NCBI GenBank assembly: GCA_001800945.1
Contig: MGWJ01000049.1
Location: 1-12,975 of the forward strand
DNA from: Flavobacteria bacterium RIFCSPLOWO2_12_FULL_31_7
GTDB taxonomy: Bacteria > Bacteroidota > Bacteroidia > Flavobacteriales > Flavobacteriaceae
DNA: 12,975 bases
Reading direction: 5' to 3'
The position numbers and the translations under genes are program-made. Position 1 is the stretch's first letter. Every line of letters begins with the position of its first letter. Of the stretch, positions 7,373 through 12,975 are shown one piece after another. The notes under the pieces are model-generated. The model saw only the letters and a list, made by a program, of their open reading frames with translations, ran no database searches and was not told the DNA's origin.

Positions 7373-8638
7373 ATGAACAAATTTCTTTTAACCCTATTCG
7401 TTGTATTTTTTACCTTGTCCGTTGCTGCGCAAACTGATGAGCAACAAAAATTGGAACAAAGAAAAGAACAATTACAAAGAGAATTGTCTGAAGCCAAAAA
7501 CAAACTTCAACAAGAAAAGAAGAAAGAGAAATCTGTTTTAAAAGAAATTGCGAGTCAAAACGCACAAATTCAAATTTCTGAAAAAATTATTTCTACCATC
7601 GCCAAACAAGCTAGGATTTTGGACGATAACATTTATTTAACCCAATTAGAAATCAATAAGTTAAATAGAGATTTGAAAATCATGAAAGAAGATTACGCAA
7701 AAATGATTGTGAAATCTTATAAAAGCCGTTCCGAACAAAGTCGAATTATGTTTGTGTTGTCTTCTAATAGTTTTTTACAAGCCTACAAACGTGTGCAATA
7801 CATGAAACAATACGCAGGTTATAGAAAACGTCAAGCGGAAGAAATAAAAATCAAACAAGCCAGATTAGGCGTAGCGGTTGCAAGTTTGCAAACCAATAAA
7901 AAAGAAAAAGAAGTCGTAATTGTTGAGAAAACAAAAATCAAAGCGGAACACGAAAAACTAAAACAAGAAAAAGAAAAAACGGCCAAACTGATCCAAAAAG
8001 ACAAGAAAAAAATTACAGCAGAAATTGCTAAAATGGATAAAGAGCGTAAAGCTATCGATAAGAAAATTAAAAAAATGATTAACGATGCGATTGCTGCCGA
8101 AAACAGAAAAAGAAAAGCAGAACAAGCAGCAGCGGCTAAAAAGAACGGTGTTACAACACCAGTAAAAGTAACGCCTGTTTCTTCTACAAAAATTGAATTA
8201 ACACCAGAAGGTAAATTAACATCAGACAGTTTTAAAGCCAATAAAGGACAATTGCCTTGGCCAACCGAAAAAGGTGCTATTTACATTCCATTCGGAAATA
8301 GTAAACATCCAGAATTTAAAACTTTAGATGTGCACAATATTGGAATTGATATTAAATCAGAATCTGGCGCTACGGCAAGAGCCGTTTTTAACGGAGAAGT
8401 GTCTGGAGTTCAGGTCAATCAATACACCGGAACCTATACCATTATGATTAGACACGGAGATTTCTTCACGTCTTACAGTAATTTAAGTAGCGTTTCCGTG
8501 TCAAGCGGACAAAAAGTAACCACAAAACAAACCCTAGGAAAAATCAAAGTAAACAATCTAGGTTTTTCAGTATTAAAGTTTACATTGTCCCAAAATACAG
8601 TTACACTAAATCCAAAAAGTTGGATTGCACCAAGATAG
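7373..8638 (+). CDS. EnvC-like murein hydrolase activator (coiled coil plus degenerate LytM/M23 domain)
   Basis: A 421-residue exported protein: signal peptide to about Ala19-Gln20, a long Lys/Glu/Gln-rich coiled coil at about 22-115 and 150-255, a low-complexity linker, and a C-terminal LytM (peptidase M23) domain from about 295 to 421. This is the layout of EnvC, which activates periplasmic amidases that split peptidoglycan during cell division. The M23 active site is broken: His321 and Asp326 remain but with one extra residue between them (HNIGID instead of HxGxD), the Tyr-x-His-Leu motif reads YSNL (368-371), and the C-terminal His-x-His is replaced by Val400-Leu-Lys402. It is therefore most likely an activator, not an enzyme. 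It is the last gene of the run; the inverted repeat at 8697-8739 follows. Confidence 0.9.
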   Translation: MNKFLLTLFVVFFTLSVAAQTDEQQKLEQRKEQLQRELSEAKNKLQQEKKKEKSVLKEIASQNAQIQISEKIISTIAKQARILDDNIYLTQLEINKLNRDLKIMKEDYAKMIVKSYKSRSEQSRIMFVLSSNSFLQAYKRVQYMKQYAGYRKRQAEEIKIKQARLGVAVASLQTNKKEKEVVIVEKTKIKAEHEKLKQEKEKTAKLIQKDKKKITAEIAKMDKERKAIDKKIKKMINDAIAAENRKRKAEQAAAAKKNGVTTPVKVTPVSSTKIELTPEGKLTSDSFKANKGQLPWPTEKGAIYIPFGNSKHPEFKTLDVHNIGIDIKSESGATARAVFNGEVSGVQVNQYTGTYTIMIRHGDFFTSYSNLSSVSVSSGQKVTTKQTLGKIKVNNLGFSVLKFTLSQNTVTLNPKSWIAPR

Positions 8639-8677
8639 TTTATTAGAAGCAGCACATTAGCTTTCAAAAGACTAAAT

Positions 8678-8759
8678 GTCCCGCTATTCGCTATATTTTT
8701 ATAATTTGTTCCTTTAAATGTAAGGAACAAATTATAAAAGATGCCGCTACTATCGGGGC
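8678..8759. repeat. Long intergenic palindrome with an 18-bp perfect inverted repeat
   Basis: The core is a perfect 18-bp inverted repeat, TTTTATAATTTGTTCCTT at 8697-8714 and its reverse complement at 8722-8739, around the seven-base loop TAAATGT. The flanks extend the fold: 8678-8686 pairs with 8751-8759 with one mismatch and one wobble, and the bases between pair only in part. The G/C-rich flanks (CCCGCTATTCGCTAT left; GATGCCGCTACTATCGGGGC right) resemble an intergenic element I recall from many Flavobacterium genomes, where the flanks stay constant and the inner stem varies. It could stop transcription from either side, but no T-run follows on the + strand. Confidence 0.8.
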
Positions 8760-8885
8760 TAAAATTCAACTGTCATTTTCAAAAGACTTTTTTTAAGCGA
8801 AGCGTCTCAACACATTCAAAAAATCTTTGTGTTTATGTGTTTAAAAAAAAATCCAACTTCTATCTTCTAACTTCCAACTTTGTTT

Positions 8886-8893
8886 TACCTTTG
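8886..8893 (+). promoter_or_regulatory. -7 promoter element TACCTTTG for dusB
   Basis: An exact match to TAnnTTTG ending five bases before the ATG at 8898. In Bacteroidota the -7 element ends roughly four to seven bases before the transcription start, so the mRNA would begin at or next to the start codon. No TTG is seen at the usual -33 distance. Confidence 0.55.
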
Positions 8894-8897
8894 CACC

Positions 8898-9902
8898 ATG
8901 CCAAAAATAGGAAACATCATTTTACCAGAACATCCCTTACTTCTTGCACCTATGGAAGACGTAAGTGATCCGCCATTTCGCCGTTTATGTAAAATGCACG
9001 GTGCTGATTTAATGTATTCTGAATTTATTTCTTCAGAAGGATTAATTCGTGATGCCATGAAAAGTAAAATGAAACTGGATATTTTTGATTACGAACGTCC
9101 GGTTGGTATCCAGATTTTTGGTGGTGATGAAGAAGCCATGGAAATGTCGGCTAAAATCGTAGACACCGTTCAACCTGATTTGGTAGATATTAATTTTGGT
9201 TGCCCAGTTAAAAAGGTGGTTTGTAAAGGTGCTGGCGCTGGCGTGTTAAAAGATATCGATTTAATGGTACGATTAACAAAAGAAGTGATAAAAGGAACCA
9301 ATTTGCCAGTTACTGTAAAAACACGTTTAGGTTGGGACGAAAGTTCTATCAACATAGATGAAGTAGCTGAACGTTTGCAAGACATTGGCGTACAAGCTTT
9401 AACAGTTCATGCCAGAACACGTGCCCAAATGTATAAAGGTCATTCGGATTGGACGCATATCGAACGCATCAAAAATAATCCTAGAATCTCCATGCCAATT
9501 TTCGGAAATGGTGATATCGATTCTCCAGAAAAAGCCTTAGAATATAAAAATAAATTCGGTTTAGACGGAATGATGATTGGTCGTGCCGCTATAGGTTATC
9601 CTTGGATTTTTAACGAAATCAAACATTTCTTCAAAACCGGAGAAAAATTAGCCCCACCAACCGTTGCAGATCGAGTAGAAGCGGCTCAAAACCACTTAAT
9701 TTGGTCTATGGAATGGAAAGGCGAACGCGTGGGAATTGTAGAAATGCGACGTCACTACACCAATTACTTCAAAGGCATCCAAGATTTCAAACAATACAAA
9801 CAACGCTTAGTAACTACCGACGGACACAATGAATTATTTGATGTTTTCAATCAAATCAAAGAAGTCTACGCGAATTACGACAATGCGTTAACTGGACAAT
9901 AA
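8898..9902 (+). CDS. dusB: tRNA-dihydrouridine synthase (DusB type)
   Basis: A 334-residue flavoenzyme that reduces uridine to dihydrouridine in the D-loop of tRNA, using FMN and NAD(P)H. I place the start at the ATG at 8898: a TTG at 8880 in the same frame would add six residues that include the promoter, while the protein from 8898 begins with the usual KIGNI..PE.PLLLAPMEDVSDPPFR. Family marks, numbered from that ATG, are LAPMEDVSD (16-24), the substrate-contacting INFGCPVKKV (95-104) with the catalytic Cys99, GAGAGVLKD (108-116), VKTRLGWD (139-146), LTVHARTRAQMYKG (167-180), and the FMN-phosphate-binding IFGNGDI (201-207) and GLDGMMIGRAAIG (221-233). It has the usual length. It stands alone, with its own promoter, between the palindrome upstream and the repeat-rich region downstream. 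Confidence 0.96.
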   Translation: MPKIGNIILPEHPLLLAPMEDVSDPPFRRLCKMHGADLMYSEFISSEGLIRDAMKSKMKLDIFDYERPVGIQIFGGDEEAMEMSAKIVDTVQPDLVDINFGCPVKKVVCKGAGAGVLKDIDLMVRLTKEVIKGTNLPVTVKTRLGWDESSINIDEVAERLQDIGVQALTVHARTRAQMYKGHSDWTHIERIKNNPRISMPIFGNGDIDSPEKALEYKNKFGLDGMMIGRAAIGYPWIFNEIKHFFKTGEKLAPPTVADRVEAAQNHLIWSMEWKGERVGIVEMRRHYTNYFKGIQDFKQYKQRLVTTDGHNELFDVFNQIKEVYANYDNALTGQ

Positions 9903-9913
9903 GTCAATTTGAC

Positions 9914-9933
9914 AATTGGTCAATGTGCCAATT
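9914..9933 (+). terminator. Weak hairpin after dusB, possible terminator
   Basis: AATTGG (9914-9919) and CCAATT (9928-9933) can pair around an eight-base loop, 12 bases after the stop, followed only by TT. An overlapping TTGAC/GTCAA pair (9909-9913 with 9919-9923) is also possible. The stem is short and A/T-rich, so the call is tentative. Confidence 0.25.
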
Positions 9934-9942
9934 TTCATCATG

Positions 9943-9957
9943 CTGAACTTGTTTCAG
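9943..9957. repeat. Hairpin related to the GAA-loop family (CTGAA/TTCAG)
   Basis: CTGAA at 9943-9947 and TTCAG at 9953-9957 form a five-base-pair stem around CTTGT. It is preceded by TCATG, like the TCATCCTGAA start of the hairpins nearby, so it looks like a longer relative of the same family. Confidence 0.45.
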
Positions 9958-9998
9958 ATTCTTAGCTTGTTTATTGATAAAGATCCATTTAGTTTGTC

Positions 9999-10011
9999 AT
10001 CCTGAAAGGAT
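9999..10011 (+). repeat. GAA-loop hairpin, copy 1
   Basis: ATCCT-GAA-AGGAT, a perfect five-base-pair stem with a three-base loop, within GTCATCCTGAAAGGATCTCA. It sits right at the left edge of the 106-bp direct repeat. Confidence 0.6.
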
Positions 10012-10116
10012 CTCACACATTCTACTTCGTCAAACAAAGTCAATCCTTTAAATCCTTCAAATCTGCGTGCCCATCAACCCAAACTCACCCACAATCTTTT
10101 CACCCTGAAAGGGTCT
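10011..10116 (+). repeat. 106-bp direct repeat, left copy
   Basis: This stretch matches 11533-11638 at 104 of 106 positions without gaps; the two differences are at 10099/11621 (T/G) and 10110/11632 (A/T). It begins TCTCACACATTCTACTTCGT and ends with the hairpin ACCCT-GAA-AGGGT. Weaker similarity continues about ten bases further, to within a few bases of the stop codon of the minus-strand gene. No reading frame or RNA gene is apparent in it. Confidence 0.92.
10102..10114 (+). repeat. GAA-loop hairpin, copy 2
   Basis: ACCCT-GAA-AGGGT, a perfect five-base-pair stem with the same loop as copy 1. Compared with copy 1, the second pair is C-G instead of T-A, a compensatory change. It lies just past the 3' end of the minus-strand gene. 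Confidence 0.6.
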
Positions 10117-10130
10117 TGCATAATCTATAT

Positions 10131-11360
10131 TTAATTTATTATCCAGTCTTTTATTGGAATTACTAATGATAAATTCAGACTTTTAAAATCAAAAGTTTTT
10201 TCATAAAATAGACTTGTATATATTTGGAAAATTTTATTTTCAGTTTTTATTTGAAAAGATTTGTCAAGTCCTATTTTGTAATTCGTTATGCTATTTTCAA
10301 AAATATCAATAGTATAATAAGGTTCTAAATTAATAGATTCAAATCTTTTACTAAATCCTAAACTTATACCATTAAATGTTTTTTGGGTTTTCAATTGATT
10401 ATAAGCCACTCCGAAACTGAAATATTTATCAATAGTTCCATTATAATTAATTTTATAGTTTTCGAATTTTGGAAATGTTTTAATATAATCTAATTTGTTG
10501 TATTCATAAATTAATCTAAAAGAATCAAAATAGGTTTTTTGATTTCCAAATATTTTCCTTTTCCAAATAACATTTTCAAAATTCAAGTTGTTATCTAAGT
10601 TATTTTGTATTTGAAAACGTATACCCATATTGAATTTCTTTTTTTTGATTTTGTTTACATAGTATCCAAAATAAATGCCTAATGGTAATCTATAATTTCC
10701 GTTGTAATATAAATATATATTTGAATTTTCTATTTTGTAGAAAGATTGATAACCGTTTATGGTATAGCTTAATCTTGGTTTTAAATCATCTTTAAATTCT
10801 TGATATAGACTATCATTTTTAGATAAAAAGTTTATCTTATCGCAAAAAAGAACTAGTTTTTGTGCTTCGATAATTGTTGAATCTTGCGCTCTAGGTGACC
10901 AATAGGATTTAATTTGATAATTATCTTTGTCAGCAAATTCTAAAGTATAAGTGTTTCCATGTCTTCCGTTTTCCCAATTTTTTATTTCCTTTTCTAATGG
11001 AATTTCTAATATCTTTGACTCGTTAATTAATTTGTGAATTTCTTTAGAATTATGAATTGGATATTTTTTAATAATTGTATCTCGTTTATTGGTTTTACTT
11101 TCGCGGCTATAAACATATTTGGTTAATATACCATTAATATTATTTAAAGAGTCTCTCCAAATGTCAATTTTTGTTCCATCGTATGAAAGTCTAAAATAAA
11201 ATTCTTGTTTAGTTTTAAGTAAATTTGGGAGTTGAGTCTTTTTTAATATTAATGAATCATATTCTTCAAATTCCTTTTTTTCTATAGAATCATTAACTGT
11301 CTTTTGTCCAAAAACAGTCATAGCAAATAAAAAAAATAAAAAAGTAAAATTTTGTTTCAT
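10131..11360 (-). CDS. Secreted protein of unknown function with barrel-like C-terminal half
   Basis: A 409-residue protein that I do not recognise. It has a signal peptide (Lys2, hydrophobic core 5-17, likely cut near Gly18-Gln19). Residues 20-200 are charged and mixed, with the patch NGRHGNTYTLEFADKDNY (131-148) and a Trp-Ser-Pro (154-156) that looks like a conserved core. From about 205 on, short segments of alternating hydrophobic and polar residues rich in Tyr, Phe and Ile (for example IYLYYNGNYRLPLGIYFGYY) suggest amphipathic beta strands and possibly a small outer-membrane barrel; the membrane location is inference. The gene is more A/T-rich than its neighbours: five 60-base lines I counted had 10, 11, 12, 13 and 19 G/C, against 22 in a dusB line. 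It is alone on the minus strand, has a TAnnTTTG element 15 bases upstream of its ATG, and lies between near-identical direct repeats. Confidence 0.75.
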   Translation of the reverse strand: MKQNFTFLFFLFAMTVFGQKTVNDSIEKKEFEEYDSLILKKTQLPNLLKTKQEFYFRLSYDGTKIDIWRDSLNNINGILTKYVYSRESKTNKRDTIIKKYPIHNSKEIHKLINESKILEIPLEKEIKNWENGRHGNTYTLEFADKDNYQIKSYWSPRAQDSTIIEAQKLVLFCDKINFLSKNDSLYQEFKDDLKPRLSYTINGYQSFYKIENSNIYLYYNGNYRLPLGIYFGYYVNKIKKKKFNMGIRFQIQNNLDNNLNFENVIWKRKIFGNQKTYFDSFRLIYEYNKLDYIKTFPKFENYKINYNGTIDKYFSFGVAYNQLKTQKTFNGISLGFSKRFESINLEPYYTIDIFENSITNYKIGLDKSFQIKTENKIFQIYTSLFYEKTFDFKSLNLSLVIPIKDWIIN

Positions 11361-11375
11361 ATAGAATTGTTAACC

Positions 11376-11383
11376 CAAAAATA
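11376..11383 (-). promoter_or_regulatory. Candidate -7 element for the minus-strand secreted-protein gene
   Basis: On the minus strand this reads TATTTTTG, an exact TAnnTTTG match ending 15 bases before the ATG at 11360. No -33 TTG at the right distance was found, so the support is the element and its position only. Confidence 0.35.
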
Positions 11384-11460
11384 AAGCATTATTTTATATA
11401 GATGCTATTTTATTTAAAAAGGTTGGAAATAAGAGTGTTTTTTTAAACATGAATTAAGTG

Positions 11461-11473
11461 ATGCTTTCAGTAT
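11461..11473 (-). repeat. GAA-loop hairpin, inverted copy
   Basis: On the minus strand this reads ATACT-GAA-AGCAT, with four of five stem pairs possible. Its orientation is opposite to the copies at 9999, 10102 and 11624. Confidence 0.45.
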
Positions 11474-11532
11474 GAAAATATTGAGTTTGGTTTTTAGATA
11501 AACTCACCCACAATCTTGTTAACCCTAAAGAC

Positions 11533-11638
11533 TCTCACACATTCTACTTCGTCAAACAAAGTCAATCCTTTAAATCCTTCAAATCTGCGTGCCCATCAAC
11601 CCAAACTCACCCACAATCTTGTCACCCTGAATGGGTCT
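11533..11638 (+). repeat. 106-bp direct repeat, right copy
   Basis: Second copy of the repeat at 10011-10116, same orientation, 104/106 identical, offset 1522 bases. Its final part carries ACCCTGAATGGGT (11624-11636), a slightly decayed GAA-loop hairpin. The unit just upstream (11501-11532) resembles the end of the repeat itself, which suggests older tandem duplication. Confidence 0.92.
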
Positions 11639-11670
11639 CACTCAATCTTTGAAAGTGGTATTTGTAAGTG

Positions 11671-11683
11671 ATGCTTTCAACAT
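11671..11683 (-). repeat. GAA-loop hairpin, second inverted copy
   Basis: On the minus strand this reads ATGTT-GAA-AGCAT: all five pairs form, one of them T-G. The third pair is G-C where copy 1 has C-G, a further compensatory difference. Confidence 0.5.
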
Positions 11684-11779
11684 GACAAAAATAGTATCAA
11701 AAAATCTGTGAATTTGTTGTGAAAATCAAATAGTTTGTATTGTAAAGCGTTTTTGTTAGTTCCTCTGTATGATTAAGAA

Positions 11780-11811
11780 TTTGCGAATCTCTCCGTAAAA
11801 CCCTAACTTTC
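11780..11811 (+). promoter_or_regulatory. Candidate promoter of the dehydrogenase gene
   Basis: TTTG at 11780-11783 and TAACTTTC at 11804-11811 (seven of eight matches to TAnnTTTG) are separated by 20 bases, the expected -33/-7 spacing for Bacteroidota. Transcription would start near 11817, about a dozen bases before the ATG at 11831. Confidence 0.45.
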
Positions 11812-11830
11812 CGTTTTAAAACACAACGTA

Positions 11831-12790
11831 ATGTCAGATTTGTCAAAAGTTAAAATTCTTCATATCGATTCCAATCATCCTTTACTTTGGGAACAATTAG
11901 AAAATGCTGGTTTCAGTAATGAAGCCGATTTTTCATCTTCCAAACAGGAAGTAGAAGATAAAATCCAAAACTATCACGGAATCGTCATCAGAAGCCGATT
12001 CAAAATCGATAAAAATTTCATTGATAAAGCTAAAAATTTGCAATTTATCGCCAGAGTTGGCGCGGGTTTGGAAAGTATCGATTGCGAGTATGCAGCAAGT
12101 AAAAATATCCATCTTATTGCCGCACCGGAAGGGAATTGTAATGCAGTTGGTGAACACGCGTTAGGAATGCTTTTGTCGCTTTTCAATAAATTAAATAACG
12201 CAGATAAAGAAGTCAAATCCGGACAATGGAACAGAGAAAGCAATCGTGGAACCGAATTAGACGGAAAAACGGTCGGAATTATCGGTTACGGAAATATGGG
12301 AAAATCTTTCGCGAAAAAATTAAGAGGTTTTGAGGTAGAAGTATTGTGTTACGATATTTTACCAAATGTTGGTGATGCAAATGCGAAGCAAGTTTCCTTA
12401 CAAGAATTACAACAAAAAGCAGATGTGTTAAGTTTGCACATTCCTTGGACGCCAGAAACAGATAAAATGGTGAATACCGAATTTATCAATCAATTTGCGA
12501 AACCGTTTTGGTTAATTAATACCGCACGAGGAAAAAGTGTAGTGACTACCGATTTAGTTGCCGCTTTACAATCAGGAAAAATTTTAGGTGCAGGTTTAGA
12601 TGTTTTAGAATATGAGAAATTATCTTTCGAAACTTTGTTTGAAGGAGAAAAACCAGAAGCTTTTGACTATTTGTTGCAAGCCAATAATGTTTTATTGACA
12701 CCGCACATTGCAGGTTGGACCATCGAAAGTAAAGAAAAATTAGCGCAAGTTATTGTAGATAAAATTATCAAAATGTATCCACTTAAATAA
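11831..12790 (+). CDS. D-2-hydroxyacid dehydrogenase (3-phosphoglycerate dehydrogenase-like), no ACT domain
   Basis: A 319-residue NAD-dependent dehydrogenase. The nucleotide-binding motif GYGNMG is at 152-157, with an acidic residue ending the next strand (CYD, Asp175), which favours NAD over NADP. The three catalytic residues of the family align as Arg233 (TARGK), Glu262 (LDVLEYE) and His292 (PHIAGWT). The N-terminal half has RSRFKID (54-60) and ARVGAGLESID (74-84), close to the phosphoglycerate-binding loops of SerA. The likely reaction is oxidation of 3-phosphoglycerate to 3-phosphohydroxypyruvate, the first step of serine synthesis, but other 2-hydroxyacids remain possible. It ends soon after the catalytic domain, so it lacks the C-terminal ACT domain that gives serine feedback control in E. 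coli SerA. It has its own promoter and no serine-pathway neighbour in view. Confidence 0.9.
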   Translation: MSDLSKVKILHIDSNHPLLWEQLENAGFSNEADFSSSKQEVEDKIQNYHGIVIRSRFKIDKNFIDKAKNLQFIARVGAGLESIDCEYAASKNIHLIAAPEGNCNAVGEHALGMLLSLFNKLNNADKEVKSGQWNRESNRGTELDGKTVGIIGYGNMGKSFAKKLRGFEVEVLCYDILPNVGDANAKQVSLQELQQKADVLSLHIPWTPETDKMVNTEFINQFAKPFWLINTARGKSVVTTDLVAALQSGKILGAGLDVLEYEKLSFETLFEGEKPEAFDYLLQANNVLLTPHIAGWTIESKEKLAQVIVDKIIKMYPLK

Positions 12791-12834
12791 TATAACTACT
12801 GTTTTTTTTTTGACATTGGATGTGCTCTTGTTGT

Positions 12835-12850
12835 AAGATAGACTTATCTT
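12835..12850 (+). terminator. Weak hairpin after the dehydrogenase gene
   Basis: AAGATA (12835-12840) and TATCTT (12845-12850) pair around GACT, followed within ten bases by a T-rich stretch. The stem is only six pairs and mostly A/T, so it is at best a weak terminator. A run of ten T at 12802-12811 lies closer to the stop but has no stem. Confidence 0.25.
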
Positions 12851-12966
12851 TTGCTTCTATTTTTTATTCAAATTTATGCTTCAATAATTTTTTAAGAAGA
12901 ATAATCTGTAACAAATTTTTAATAACTACTACTAACTTAGTGACTAAAAACTAAAACTATAAAATT

Positions 12967-12975
12967 ATGCACGAA
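12967..12975 (+). CDS. Possible start of a further gene, cut by the window edge
   Basis: An ATG (codons Met-His-Glu) follows an A-rich stretch of the kind that precedes starts in this group, and 176 bases of otherwise empty sequence separate it from the dehydrogenase gene. Only three codons are visible, so no product can be named. Confidence 0.35.

Larger units (their letters stand above)
11361..11830. other. 470-bp non-coding, repeat-rich stretch
   Basis: No convincing gene lies here. It holds the promoter region of the minus-strand gene, two inverted-orientation GAA-loop hairpins (11461 and 11671), a degenerate hairpin-like unit at 11518-11538, the right copy of the 106-bp repeat, and the promoter of the dehydrogenase gene. 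The phrase AACTCACCCACAATCTTGT occurs twice, at 11501-11519 and 11604-11622, so the right side looks like a tandem of units about 103 bases long. TAAGTGATGCTTTCA also occurs twice, at 11455-11469 and 11665-11679. Confidence 0.7.

Noticed and set aside
7831..8241. A 136-residue minus-strand reading frame
   Set aside because: It is the complement of the Lys/Glu-rich coiled-coil coding region, which gives open Phe/Ser/Leu-rich frames by composition alone.
8662..8788. 12-base direct repeat TTTCAAAAGACT (8662-8673, 8777-8788) as a target-site duplication of the palindrome
   Set aside because: The copies are 4 and about 17 bases away from the palindrome's ends, so they do not abut it as a target duplication should; chance in A/T-rich DNA is likely.
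8741..8968. A 75-residue + strand reading frame across the palindrome and dusB start
   Set aside because: It is made of low-complexity intergenic sequence and the out-of-frame start of dusB, with no family features.
10011..11638. Insertion sequence or composite transposon
   Set aside because: The only gene between the repeats has no transposase motif, and the repeats are direct with no terminal inverted repeats visible.

Overview
The window looks like a chromosomal segment of a Flavobacterium-like member of the Bacteroidota (Flavobacteriaceae). It is strongly A/T-rich. Its genes have A-rich upstream regions with no clear Shine-Dalgarno sequence, several secreted proteins have signal peptides ending in Gln after Gly or Ala, and TAnnTTTG-type -7 promoter elements sit just before some starts. 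The protein families and their order also fit this group.

Layout. (1) 1-2004: three genes on the + strand, possibly one transcript: the C-terminal part of an S9 prolyl-oligopeptidase-type peptidase (open at the left edge), a GNAT acetyltransferase, and a small putative lipoprotein. (2) 2058-8638: a run of six + strand genes: a Wzx/MATE-like flippase, dUTP diphosphatase (dut), a sugar-phosphate nucleotidyltransferase, a secreted TPR protein, a DUF4292 lipoprotein, and an EnvC-like coiled-coil/LytM protein. From memory this order recurs in Flavobacteriia. Apart from dut, the set points to cell-envelope assembly: sugar activation, transfer of glycans across the membrane, lipoprotein handling and control of peptidoglycan cleavage. 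(3) 8639-8897: an intergenic region with an 18-bp perfect inverted repeat inside a larger imperfect palindrome, then a dusB promoter so close to the ATG that the mRNA may be leaderless. (4) 8898-9902: dusB-type tRNA-dihydrouridine synthase. (5) 9903-11830: a repeat-rich region holding one minus-strand gene for an unrecognised secreted protein with a barrel-like C-terminal half. The gene is bracketed by 106-bp direct repeats (104/106 identical) and by small GAA-loop hairpins. (6) 11831-12790: a D-2-hydroxyacid (phosphoglycerate-type) dehydrogenase without an ACT domain. A possible next gene begins at 12967 and is cut by the right edge.

The most unusual part is region 5: a very A/T-rich secreted-protein gene between near-identical direct repeats, set among a hairpin family whose stems show compensatory changes. 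I found no transposase, integrase, CRISPR array, rRNA or tRNA gene. Most genes are ordinary core functions, and I see no clear defence or biosynthetic system.
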